Positions 27,045 through 35,730 of a stretch of 64,000 bases of DNA are shown here, piece after piece. The stretch lies in the NCBI RefSeq assembly GCF_021172065.1, contig NZ_CP087880.1, forward strand, positions 1 to 64,000. The letters run 5' to 3'. Within the stretch, counting starts at the first letter, position 1. Each line of letters opens with the position of its first letter. The notes below the pieces were generated by a model. The model saw only the letters and a list, made by a program, of their open reading frames with translations, had not been told where the DNA came from and did not search any database. Made by a program: the position numbers and the translations under genes. Source of the stretch: Pseudocitrobacter corydidari. GTDB lineage: Bacteria; Pseudomonadota; Gammaproteobacteria; Enterobacterales; Enterobacteriaceae.

Positions 27045-28217
27045 TTATGATAATAGCTTATACATTTTTGATTCATCCATTTGTGGTTGGGTTCTAAAAA
27101 TAAAGCCTTCACATTCATTTACAGATTTAGAAATTAACATGCTTAGTTTCTTTATATTATCCTTTTGCAATTCGGTGGAATTTTCAATAAAGCTATCAAT
27201 TTCGGAAAATTCAACCTGCTCAATAAAAGAGTATAGAGAGCGAATTATACCAGCAATAATGTCAGAAATTTGAATTTCAATATTGCTTTCCGATTTTATG
27301 AATTTGAAATTCAGCCCATAGTATTGATTTTTTTCATCACCAATAAATTCATTTTTTGTTGAAAGTACCAGATGCGGTTCTACTAAGTCTTCTTCATCAA
27401 GCAAGTGCTGGGAGTTTCTAAATCCATTCAATCGATTGAGATAGAAATGAGAAAATGAATCTATAAGAAGATCTTTATCATTGAATGTTAATTCGGCATT
27501 ATCAATGTCTTTACAGATGGACAGGAGCCTTGTTAGTTCCAGCAATGATTTCTCAATATGGTTTGGATTCTTATGCTTGTAGCTAAGGTAACTATTTGTG
27601 TGACTTCTACAAAATTTGTGCAGGGATTTGTAAAATTTATTAGCATCATTATTATTTATTTCAGGATAATTAAAATCATTCATCAATTTTAAAAAACCAG
27701 TTTTGTCTTTCTTGATAAGTATATATAGAGCATTTTTGTAAAAATCGAGTTGTGATCTAAGATCTATACTGTTATGAAATGCTTTTTTGAATAAAGAACT
27801 GTTTTTGTCGTCGAATAAATAGTGTGCAAGGTCTTCTATGATATCAAGGAAAGACCAGTAGACCGTATTTGTTGCGTAATAATGAATAAAGAAAGGGCTC
27901 TCAAGCAACCATGTTAGAAACACATGAATCTTTTTATTATTCATCAATTCAGGGAAACTACCTGTTCCGACATGTTTTAGTTTTATTTCTTTAACATTGC
28001 TCTGGATATTAAGTAATGTTCTTACCTCTTGTGCTGAAATATTATGTTTAGTTTGGTTTGTAACAATCCCAGCTAAAACAAAAATAGGTGAGTAAGTACT
28101 TTGAGGGTTATTGTCAACATTATATTTATTACCTCGCAGAGTAAAAGTTCTTATGTTATTACTTTCATCGTAATAAAAAATATAGTTTTTATTGCTGGTG
28201 ACGTACCCATATTTCAT
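27045..28217 (-). CDS. DUF3800 protein (RNase H-like fold), defence-associated
   Basis: 390 residues. N-terminal IFYYDESNN with D17-E-S matches the DUF3800 start motif, followed by FVLAGIV and KLKHVG; the late motif NIEIQISDIIAGIIRSLY supplies the conserved Q-x-x-D. These acidic residues are those expected of the family's RNase H-like active site. DUF3800 genes recur in defence islands but have no settled activity. The gene starts 20 bases after the stop of the HEPN-motif gene, with its own GGAG site, so the two form one operon. Confidence 0.8.
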   Translation of the reverse strand: MKYGYVTSNKNYIFYYDESNNIRTFTLRGNKYNVDNNPQSTYSPIFVLAGIVTNQTKHNISAQEVRTLLNIQSNVKEIKLKHVGTGSFPELMNNKKIHVFLTWLLESPFFIHYYATNTVYWSFLDIIEDLAHYLFDDKNSSLFKKAFHNSIDLRSQLDFYKNALYILIKKDKTGFLKLMNDFNYPEINNNDANKFYKSLHKFCRSHTNSYLSYKHKNPNHIEKSLLELTRLLSICKDIDNAELTFNDKDLLIDSFSHFYLNRLNGFRNSQHLLDEEDLVEPHLVLSTKNEFIGDEKNQYYGLNFKFIKSESNIEIQISDIIAGIIRSLYSFIEQVEFSEIDSFIENSTELQKDNIKKLSMLISKSVNECEGFIFRTQPQMDESKMYKLLS

Positions 28218-28237
28218 TTTTTATTCTCCATTGTATA

Positions 28238-29158
28238 TTAAAGTTTATCATAGTACTCTACTAAACCTTGGCAAAATTCTTTACCTGCAGAAACGTCGCC
28301 AAATTTACCAATCCTTTTTTTTAAAATAACAGCCTTTTCATTTTTATGAAGTGCTGTGTTTAAATTTTTTTGCATATTATGATAGAAAAGGACTCTTAAG
28401 TATTCACCGATATGAGAATTTTGCAAGTGAAAATCTATAACTTTGGCTGTTTGCCATACGGTTGTTTGAAATTCAATTAATTTATCATTTTTTATTTTTT
28501 CACTGGGTAATGTAGTGATTTTACCATTTGCTCTGGAGCTTTCAATGTCTCTCCCAAAAGCATGAGCAATTTTATTTCTTATATCTTGCATTTTATCTAG
28601 TTCAGATATGTTTTTGATAAGTTTATCTGGAGCATGGTCGAAAATTTTTATATATGTATTCACTCTTGATTGCCATGTTCCTTTAGTACAACCTATTACC
28701 ATTTCTTTTATACCATGGTTTTTTTGTTTACCATGTTTAAGCAGCTCAATACCATCTATTCTCTTTGAAACACCGTACAGAACACCGATGTCAGATTCTA
28801 TAGCTAAAGGAATGACTGTTGCCATATACGTTTCTAAGTTCGACATCATTGCAAGAAGTGCATTGAGATTCATCCAGTTTTGTAATTCATTGAAAGAATT
28901 GCTCCATTCTTTGATATTTTTAAATTTAGTATCATTCATATGCCCTTTTAATTTGAGAGATGAATCAAAGTAACTGATAACCTCAGATTCAAAATTTGCC
29001 CCTTTTTCTTTCAGGTTGCTATAGGTAAATTTATGACTATTATCAAATGTTATTAGCATTCTCAATAATTCATTGTTATGTTTTTTAAATACTCGCCATG
29101 CCCAAGATGACTGTGATTGAGGAATCCAACGTTCAAACTTGTAGTTGCTTTTTGACAT
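28238..29158 (-). CDS. HEPN-motif protein, partner of DUF3800 gene
   Basis: 306 residues, no family recognised with certainty. Largely helical; the segment around residues 185-200 has the Rx4H motif of HEPN ribonucleases, ISELDKMQDIRNKIAHAFGR (R194, H199), preceded by a helix like those of RiboL-PSP/MAE_28990-type HEPN proteins (NALLAMMSNLETYMATVIP). HEPN proteins usually cut RNA in toxin-antitoxin, abortive infection or CRISPR settings. First gene of a two-gene operon with DUF3800. Confidence 0.7.
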   Translation of the reverse strand: MSKSNYKFERWIPQSQSSWAWRVFKKHNNELLRMLITFDNSHKFTYSNLKEKGANFESEVISYFDSSLKLKGHMNDTKFKNIKEWSNSFNELQNWMNLNALLAMMSNLETYMATVIPLAIESDIGVLYGVSKRIDGIELLKHGKQKNHGIKEMVIGCTKGTWQSRVNTYIKIFDHAPDKLIKNISELDKMQDIRNKIAHAFGRDIESSRANGKITTLPSEKIKNDKLIEFQTTVWQTAKVIDFHLQNSHIGEYLRVLFYHNMQKNLNTALHKNEKAVILKKRIGKFGDVSAGKEFCQGLVEYYDKL

Positions 29159-29439
29159 ATTAAAATCACCTGTGGGGGATATAGATCTAAACTTAATCTC
29201 TTTCCTTATAATAGCACAGCTAAATTAATTTTTCATTGGGTGAAAATAATGTAATTATTAATCTTAAAACATAAGAAAAAGAATGTTTTTTTCTATTTGA
29301 AATGATATCTGTTTCGAATTTAGTGGATGAAGTGAAAATGGCAATGGGTATATATGTTCAGTTTTCAATAAAAACATGTCATTCTGCAAACAATATATTA
29401 TAATAGCTTCATCAATGGCACACCACAAATGAGAACATT

Positions 29440-29730
29440 ATGAATATTAAACCCCTCCTTTATTCATTTAGTTGTTTTGTTTCATTGGCACAAGCATCAG
29501 AATTGCCTAAACAAGTCCCAGAAATAGAGGTTGGTCAACTTCAATGTGCATGTAACTTTAAAGTTGACCCCAATTCTAGCCCAGGGACACTATTGAGCGA
29601 TATTTCAAATGGATGCCGAGTAAGTGAAAAACAAGCTGAAAAACTTATTAAAATGCTATCTGTTATACCCGGTTCAGACAGTAAAGCTTATAGTTGCGAG
29701 GGAGTAGACATAGACTACAATAATAGATAG
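29440..29730 (+). CDS. Small exported protein with four cysteines
   Basis: 96 residues; signal peptide with probable cleavage after SLAQA. The mature 75 residues contain CACNF plus two later cysteines (GCRVS, YSCEG), suggesting two periplasmic disulfides. No family recognised. The start ATG lacks a strong ribosome site. It lies alone between the HEPN operon (divergent) and another exported protein. Confidence 0.6.
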   Translation: MNIKPLLYSFSCFVSLAQASELPKQVPEIEVGQLQCACNFKVDPNSSPGTLLSDISNGCRVSEKQAEKLIKMLSVIPGSDSKAYSCEGVDIDYNNR

Positions 29731-29807
29731 ATACACTCCTGAAATAAACCTCTGTTGACTTTTAATAATTGATTGCTATCTTAAATAAAAAGTCAACGGA
29801 GGTTCTA

Positions 29808-30353
29808 ATGATTAATAAGGTTTTATTCCAATCAATGTTAATAGTTATGTTCACTACTTTTTCTTGCTCTTCATCAGCCAGACTTCCCTATTTAGAAAAA
29901 ATGAATGTTTTTAATGATAAGGCTCTGGTGGCAGAAGCTAAATATAGCTTTATTGATGTTCGTGATAATAATCTATTTGTTGATGGTAAGTACAACAAAT
30001 CTTATGTTGATAAAATGTATGATACTTACTCCATTGTTTATCAGGAAAATAGTATTAACTATTACTTAATGTTAAAAAGTGGCGGGTTATTGAAAAAACA
30101 TATACTCAAAACAAAAGAGTATTTAAATGGGAAGGATTGTGAAAAAGCTAAGTATGTTAAAAACTGTATTTTCATGGAAAAAAGGATTGACGAGATGTAT
30201 AACATTTCGGTGATGATTGATAATGGTATGGATGCAGATTCAATTAGAAAAAATTTATACAATGACTTATACAAAGACAGTTACAAAGTTATGCTAATGA
30301 ATAAATACATTGAAGCTCATAATTTTTTACAAGAAAGTCAATACCGAGATTGA
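29808..30353 (+). CDS. Exported hypothetical protein
   Basis: 181 residues from MINKVLFQSML, with a GGAGG ribosome site 5-6 bases upstream (the frame extends to 29769 without one). Signal peptide ends near SSSA-RLPY; a cysteine at FSCSSS could be a weak lipobox. The mature domain has a Lys/Tyr-rich helical sequence and one Cys pair (GKDCEKAKYVKNC). Function unknown. A terminator lies about 170 bases downstream. Confidence 0.6.
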   Translation: MINKVLFQSMLIVMFTTFSCSSSARLPYLEKMNVFNDKALVAEAKYSFIDVRDNNLFVDGKYNKSYVDKMYDTYSIVYQENSINYYLMLKSGGLLKKHILKTKEYLNGKDCEKAKYVKNCIFMEKRIDEMYNISVMIDNGMDADSIRKNLYNDLYKDSYKVMLMNKYIEAHNFLQESQYRD

Positions 30354-30695
30354 ATTGTATTATAATCTTATTTTTATATAGATCGTTTGATTAATCTCGA
30401 AAGATTTGTTTTATAAAATATTTATATGATTAATTGGCTAGGTTACAGTTGGTAATTGGAATCGATTAATCGATTGATATTACTCATAGGTAAGACTCCT
30501 AATATTTTTTATAGATTAAATAATGAAACCTTGCTTGGATTCGCCAAGTTCGGTTTTTTGTATTTTCAGAAAGATATTGAACCTTGATTTTCAAACCAGA
30601 TAAAAGTAAGGTATTACTTCCTTTATAAATGACATCAAATTTTATAAACTGTCAAATTCGGTTTTAAAATGCTAAGGTCATGTTAAAATTAGGTG
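30354..30695. other. Gene-free AT-rich spacer before MBL operon
   Basis: No credible gene. It contains the terminator at 30526-30558, a dyad ATCGATTAATCGAT near 30462 and the likely promoter of the MBL/protease/helicase operon. Confidence 0.6.
30526..30558 (+). terminator. Rho-independent terminator
   Basis: ACCTTG-CTTGG-attcg-CCAAG-ttcGGT stem followed by TTTTTT. Confidence 0.65.
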
Positions 30696-31688
30696 ATGAT
30701 AGTGCCAATAATTAATGTGTTAGATGCTGGTCATGGCGATTGTATTCTGTTAGATTTCATTCATACATTGATACTTATTGATTCCGGACCTAAAACATTT
30801 TTGATAAGAAGGAATGTTATAGAGAAGCTTAAATATTTATTGAATGATAGAACAATTGATATTGCAATTGTTACACATAATGATGATGACCATATTGGCG
30901 GTTATGAGTATGTAATATCTTCAGGAATTAAAATTGAAAAGTTCATTTTTAATAGTCTCAGTATTTGCGGTGAAATTTTTACTGATCATGAACAACAGAT
31001 TTCCTATAATCAAGATGTTAATTTAGATACCTTTATAAAGGATAAGGGAATTTCCTTAGAGGCATTAGTATTTGGTAACGAACCAATCATTATCAATGAT
31101 ATCAAGCTCATCCCTTTAACACCGACAATTGGTTCACTCCAATATATGCATGATGATTATCTGATAAAAAATCAACCACAAATTTCTTCCGATGAAAATC
31201 TTGAACCCACCTTAGCAGAATGTATTGAAGAAATTACTAATGGTAATGATAAATTCATACCCGATAGATCAATTACTAACAGAACCAGCTTATCTCTTAT
31301 CATCGAGTATAATAGTTTTAGGGGATTGTTTTTAGGTGATGCATGGGCTTCTGATATCATTGAATGTTTCAGATTAAACCAAATTGAACCAGGTTTTTGT
31401 GTTACAAAATTATCACATCATGGAAGTGAAAAAAACACAAATAGCGAATTAATAAATATAATAGGTAAAACAGAATATATATTTTGTGCTGATAAAAGCA
31501 AGCATAATCACCCGAACAATAAAACTATCGCTCGGATATTATCCCAGTTTCAACAAGCAACATTTCATTTTAGTAGTGATAATGATAAAGTCAGAAGTAT
31601 TTTCAGTGAGAACAATGTGTTAGGATGTCAAGTGTTATGCACTTATTCTTCTAATGGAGTTAATGTACGATACTATGAGTGTAGCTAA
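30696..31688 (+). CDS. MBL-fold metallohydrolase of three-gene defence-like operon
   Basis: About 330 residues (a GTG one codon upstream is also possible). ComEC/Rec2-type metallo-beta-lactamase fold: NVLDAGHGDCILL start, metal motif THNDDDHIGG (H-x-D-x-D-H-x-G-G variant), LFLGDAW with the bridging Asp, KLSHHGSEKN, and KHNHPNN. No membrane segments, so it is a soluble hydrolase, probably on a nucleotide or nucleic acid phosphodiester. It overlaps the following protease-like gene, indicating translational coupling. Similar stand-alone MBL proteins are components of AVAST type I and other conflict systems. Confidence 0.82.
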   Translation: MIVPIINVLDAGHGDCILLDFIHTLILIDSGPKTFLIRRNVIEKLKYLLNDRTIDIAIVTHNDDDHIGGYEYVISSGIKIEKFIFNSLSICGEIFTDHEQQISYNQDVNLDTFIKDKGISLEALVFGNEPIIINDIKLIPLTPTIGSLQYMHDDYLIKNQPQISSDENLEPTLAECIEEITNGNDKFIPDRSITNRTSLSLIIEYNSFRGLFLGDAWASDIIECFRLNQIEPGFCVTKLSHHGSEKNTNSELINIIGKTEYIFCADKSKHNHPNNKTIARILSQFQQATFHFSSDNDKVRSIFSENNVLGCQVLCTYSSNGVNVRYYECS

Positions 31689-33153
31689 TTGCATAAAGAT
31701 CAAAGGGTTAGGATCTGAATCGACTGGGTATCTTTTTAAGGCAAGTTCCTGCGATGCAAGTTTTGTGATCTCATCGAAGCACGGTCTTTGCCATCAGAAG
31801 ACAAGTTGCGAGCCATTTAAAGCGAAAACAGCAGGTTGTTGTAGGCAATGTCCAGTCCAACTCAGGTTAGAAAATATTTCATTAGAAAACTCTAAAATGA
31901 GCCTAGATGCCTTAAAAATCTTCAGTTTTCCTGATAAAGACTTGGCTATCACTCTTGTCGAAGGTTCTTCCAGTCATCCTTTACGCATCGGTAGTGACAC
32001 TAATATTAGCTCAACACATTTTTATCTTAATGCATATAAACAAAATGATACAGAACCAGGGCGCATCATGCTCAACTTTCCTAATAAATCATCTGATGGA
32101 CTTATATATTATAATATAGAATCTAACTCAACCCCTGATTTGGTTGAAAAGTCTAGAGGGTATAAAGGTGTTTCTGGTGCATTAGTTTTAGAATATCCAA
32201 CTTCAGATTTTCCAATAGCACATGCGATTGTAATAGAAAATGGGAAAAATAATGATCTCGTTGCTGAATGTCTAAATGATATTGACCATGAGCAGCTTAA
32301 TAAATTCTTCGACTGTATCGTTTTTCATAAACCTGCATGGACAATAAAATTAGATAATTCAATAGGGGGTTATGTCAAAGAAATTTTCAGGAAGAAAGTT
32401 ACCGATGAATTAGAAATTGTCACTTACATACCTTCACATAAAGGATTTCCTCACTTTGACTTAAATCCGATTGCAAGATTTTTGCTTATTGAATTTAATC
32501 ATATGCTAACTACCAATAAACTTTCTCTTTCTCAAAGTATGTATAGGGCCGGTAATTTATTAGCTAATGAGGATAAGTATGAACCTGCTAATAAGTTGCT
32601 GACAGGAAGATTAGTAGAAACATACCTTAATGCTCCTCATCTTTACTCAACTGGGCTGACGGACAAAAATTATCACCACATGCATTATATGATTAATCCC
32701 GATGGGAATTATGAATTAGCATTTTCAAATTATTGTGGCCACAATAATATAATTGACGGTTTAAATGATGAAATAGGGAAAGTAATTTCTAATTTTAATT
32801 TGTATGGTTTTAATCAGGAATTATTTTTAGAACGTTCATTTTTAAATCAAAAGCTTCCGGCATCAGAATGTGAAACACTATTTAAAGTTCTTTTTTCTGA
32901 GGATAAGTGTATTAGTACATTTTGCTTGGTCTTTACTGTTTCTTTGGAAGAATATAATAAAAATGAATTTGCTGCGGTAAATGACTATATTATCTCACTG
33001 GTTAATCAGGCATGTACTGGCATTGATGAAGATATCCTAAAGAATCTTTCCTTTGGCTTGAAATTAAATTTATTGGTCATGCCGAGTAATAAAATTAATG
33101 AATTATCGCTGGCTATTGTTAGGGAGTTAATTGGTGATGATCAGTCTTATTGA
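31675..33153 (+). CDS. Trypsin-like protease-domain protein of the operon
   Basis: 492 residues from MSVANCIKIK (in-frame ATGs at 31654 and 31663 are alternatives). The first about 180 residues read as a chymotrypsin/trypsin-fold serine protease: ESTGYLF then VISSKHGLC (His36), DKDLAITLV (Asp89) and YKGVSGALVLEY (Ser167), the expected H-D-S order and spacing. A cysteine-rich insert follows the His (C39, C45, C55, C56, C59), perhaps zinc-binding. The C-terminal 310 residues are helical with no known domain. It is coupled to both neighbours by overlaps (14 and 17 bases). Triad assignment is from motif reading only. Confidence 0.7.
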   Translation: MSVANCIKIKGLGSESTGYLFKASSCDASFVISSKHGLCHQKTSCEPFKAKTAGCCRQCPVQLRLENISLENSKMSLDALKIFSFPDKDLAITLVEGSSSHPLRIGSDTNISSTHFYLNAYKQNDTEPGRIMLNFPNKSSDGLIYYNIESNSTPDLVEKSRGYKGVSGALVLEYPTSDFPIAHAIVIENGKNNDLVAECLNDIDHEQLNKFFDCIVFHKPAWTIKLDNSIGGYVKEIFRKKVTDELEIVTYIPSHKGFPHFDLNPIARFLLIEFNHMLTTNKLSLSQSMYRAGNLLANEDKYEPANKLLTGRLVETYLNAPHLYSTGLTDKNYHHMHYMINPDGNYELAFSNYCGHNNIIDGLNDEIGKVISNFNLYGFNQELFLERSFLNQKLPASECETLFKVLFSEDKCISTFCLVFTVSLEEYNKNEFAAVNDYIISLVNQACTGIDEDILKNLSFGLKLNLLVMPSNKINELSLAIVRELIGDDQSY

Positions 33154-35638
33154 GTATTTATGTGATCGAATTAAAAGTAGCTATGAGTTTAATAATTACT
33201 ATCATGGTCTCTTGGAACAGTTAGCTTATTCATTTTTCGAGAAGAACAGGCATGATTTTGTTTTTACAGCACAACACGAGAGACTTCTTCATTTTAGTCA
33301 GTTCTTATCTAATTCAAGCACTGAAAGCAATAGAGCTATCGCCTTGAAAGTAATTTCAGGAATAAATGAATTGTTCCCTCATAATAACTATACAAAGGCG
33401 ATAACAAAATCTATTCTTACAAATTTTGGTTTGTTTTCAGCAGTGACATCATTTACTGACCCATCTGTTTCCCTCTCAACTTCATCCACATTGATAGGAG
33501 ACATTCGTAGGGCTACTCAGGCTATACCAAATTCAGAGTATTCATTCACTAATAGGCAATATGATATCTACAATGAGATCCTAAATAATCGTTTCTTTAG
33601 TTTTTCAGGACCAACATCATTGGGTAAATCATTTGTTATTAAAAATTGTGCCATTGACTTACTTAATAAATTTGATGTTATTGTTTTTATTCTACCCACA
33701 AAAGCTTTGCTTGAAGAATACTTGGTTGATTTTCGTGCCATGTTAAATAAACGAGGAGTTGATAATGTAAATATCACCAAATCCGTATCAGGTGTTAAAC
33801 CGGGTGAGAAGAATTTAATGATCTTTACCCAAGAGCGATATAATAACTTCCTTTACGAGTCGGATTATCTCGATATTAATGTTGATGTTCTTTTCATCGA
33901 TGAAGCACATAAGTTAGCAGATAAAAGTAGTAAGAGATCTTTAACGTTATATAAAGTCATTTCGGCCTCGCTGGAGAAATATTCGGGCTTGAAACTTATT
34001 TTTTCAAGTCCAGTCATCTCTAACCCTGATATATTTTTCAAATATTTTAATGTTAATGGTAAAAGCCTAAGTATCGCGGAAAGCCCTGTTGCTCAAAGCT
34101 TGTTTTTTGCTAATATTTATAGCAAAGAGTATAAGTATTTTGATACAGTGACAAAAAAAGTTATTGATTTTGATATATTTGGTGGTTTTGAATCTGATTT
34201 CGATTTAATTTTCAAAATTGGCTCTCAACATGATTCAAATCTTGTCTATGTTTCAAGTAAATCACAATGTGTAAATAAAGCATTGGAATTTTCAAGTTTC
34301 CTGATTTCAAAGGGTATAGTTGCTGAGGAAGATGAAGAGTTACTTACCGAATCGAAATTAATTTCTGAGTGCATTCATAAAGATTTTTCATTACCACATC
34401 TATTAAAATATGGTATCGCGTATCATCACGGAAACTTGCCAGCATTTATTCGGAAAAGAATAGAGTCTCTTTATTCAAGTAAAAAGATTAAGTACATATT
34501 TTGTACCTCGACTTTACTGGAAGGTGTCAATTTACCAACTAAGAATGTTTTTATTTATCCATTTGGTAAAGCAAGTAACAGCAATGGATTTTCTCTTGAT
34601 TTTTGGAACCTTGCTGGCAGAGCAGGTCGATATAAGAGCGAGTTGACAGGGAATATCATTTGTATTGGGAATGAAACAAATTCTTGGGGTGAATTTGAGA
34701 GTTCTGTTTCTAATAAAGACATAATAAAAATTGATAACGAGATTTCGCCACTGCTTCAATCTCCTCAGCAAATACTCAATTATCTTAATGAAAGTGTAAA
34801 ATCTCACAAACCTAAAGTGGTTGAAATTTCAACAATGATTTTATCTGAGATTTTAACATATCTGAGTGAAGGTAAGATTGGTGGGTTACTAAGGGCATTC
34901 GATTCAGAAATTAGACAAGAAATAATTTCATCTGGACGTAAACATTTAGCCAAGAAAAACCTTCTTGACATTGATATCTCCACTTTTTCTGAAAATCATC
35001 GGTTTAACTCAGATATACAATCCTCAGCATATAAGTTAGCTTCTAATAAAAATAATATCCTAATGACATTTCAAAGAGATGATGTGTTTAAATATTTACA
35101 GAAAATAAATGATGTTTATAAAATAGTGAAGTCAACAGCAATCTACCCTTTTAGTATCATGACCTATTCTTGGTTAAGAGGTGAATCCATTAACTCAATT
35201 ATAAATAACGGCATTAAGTACAGTAAAAAAGTCTGTGAGCTTGCTCCTTATGGTTGGGTTGATTTTGACAGTAGCAATACATACCACGTAAATTTAAAAA
35301 TATTAGAGGTGATAAATTCTATTGAGACAGATATCACTTTTAAATTGGAAAGTTCTTTGGCTCATTATTATCAGTTATGTAAATCTCTACATGGTGAGAA
35401 CGCATCAGGTATAAACTTATCTAAATTTGTTGATTATGGAACAATTAATGCTAAAGAAATGTCTTTGCAGGAATACGGTTTCTCAAGGGCTGCTGCATCC
35501 GAATTATTAAAAAAACACAGAGTTTTCATTGAGTTTGATAGCAATGACAGTTTAAAGAAAATCAATGTTAAAGGGCTGATAAATTCTGTTGATAGTGGTG
35601 GGCTACTTAAAAAAGAAATTGAATGGCTTAATATTTAA
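33137..35638 (+). CDS. Ski2-like DEAH helicase of the operon (HamB-like)
   Basis: 833 residues; ATG at 33137 after AGGGAG, overlapping the protease stop. Superfamily 2 helicase: YSFTNRQYDIYNEIL, Walker A GPTSLGKS (about 158-165), VLFIDEAHKLADKS (DEAH about 255), FSSPVISNP (motif III position), HHGNLPAFIRK, CTSTLLEGVNLPTKNVFIYP and LAGRAGR (about 492-498). The last three are the Ski2/Hel308 signature. The N-terminal 130 residues and C-terminal 300 are family-specific. HamB of Hachiman is the nearest defence helicase by architecture, but no HamA (DUF1837) gene is present; the MBL and protease genes take its place. Confidence 0.85.
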   Translation: MISLIEYLCDRIKSSYEFNNYYHGLLEQLAYSFFEKNRHDFVFTAQHERLLHFSQFLSNSSTESNRAIALKVISGINELFPHNNYTKAITKSILTNFGLFSAVTSFTDPSVSLSTSSTLIGDIRRATQAIPNSEYSFTNRQYDIYNEILNNRFFSFSGPTSLGKSFVIKNCAIDLLNKFDVIVFILPTKALLEEYLVDFRAMLNKRGVDNVNITKSVSGVKPGEKNLMIFTQERYNNFLYESDYLDINVDVLFIDEAHKLADKSSKRSLTLYKVISASLEKYSGLKLIFSSPVISNPDIFFKYFNVNGKSLSIAESPVAQSLFFANIYSKEYKYFDTVTKKVIDFDIFGGFESDFDLIFKIGSQHDSNLVYVSSKSQCVNKALEFSSFLISKGIVAEEDEELLTESKLISECIHKDFSLPHLLKYGIAYHHGNLPAFIRKRIESLYSSKKIKYIFCTSTLLEGVNLPTKNVFIYPFGKASNSNGFSLDFWNLAGRAGRYKSELTGNIICIGNETNSWGEFESSVSNKDIIKIDNEISPLLQSPQQILNYLNESVKSHKPKVVEISTMILSEILTYLSEGKIGGLLRAFDSEIRQEIISSGRKHLAKKNLLDIDISTFSENHRFNSDIQSSAYKLASNKNNILMTFQRDDVFKYLQKINDVYKIVKSTAIYPFSIMTYSWLRGESINSIINNGIKYSKKVCELAPYGWVDFDSSNTYHVNLKILEVINSIETDITFKLESSLAHYYQLCKSLHGENASGINLSKFVDYGTINAKEMSLQEYGFSRAAASELLKKHRVFIEFDSNDSLKKINVKGLINSVDSGGLLKKEIEWLNI

Positions 35639-35644
35639 TTTTAA

Positions 35645-35685
35645 TGTAAGTGGCGATGACATGGCACGTCGCCACTTACAATTTT
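35645..35685 (+). terminator. Strong rho-independent terminator after helicase
   Basis: Perfect 12-bp stem TGTAAGTGGCGA / TCGCCACTTACA followed by ATTTTT. Confidence 0.9.
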
Positions 35686-35730
35686 TCAGGTTGGGGATAT
35701 ACACCTTAATTATTTCTTAAAAGTCAGCAT

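Noticed and set aside
30696..31688. ComEC DNA-uptake protein
   Set aside because: Only the MBL part is present and there are no membrane helices or competence domain.
33137..35638. Calling the helicase operon Hachiman
   Set aside because: The helicase resembles HamB, but there is no HamA (DUF1837); the neighbours are an MBL hydrolase and a protease-like protein.
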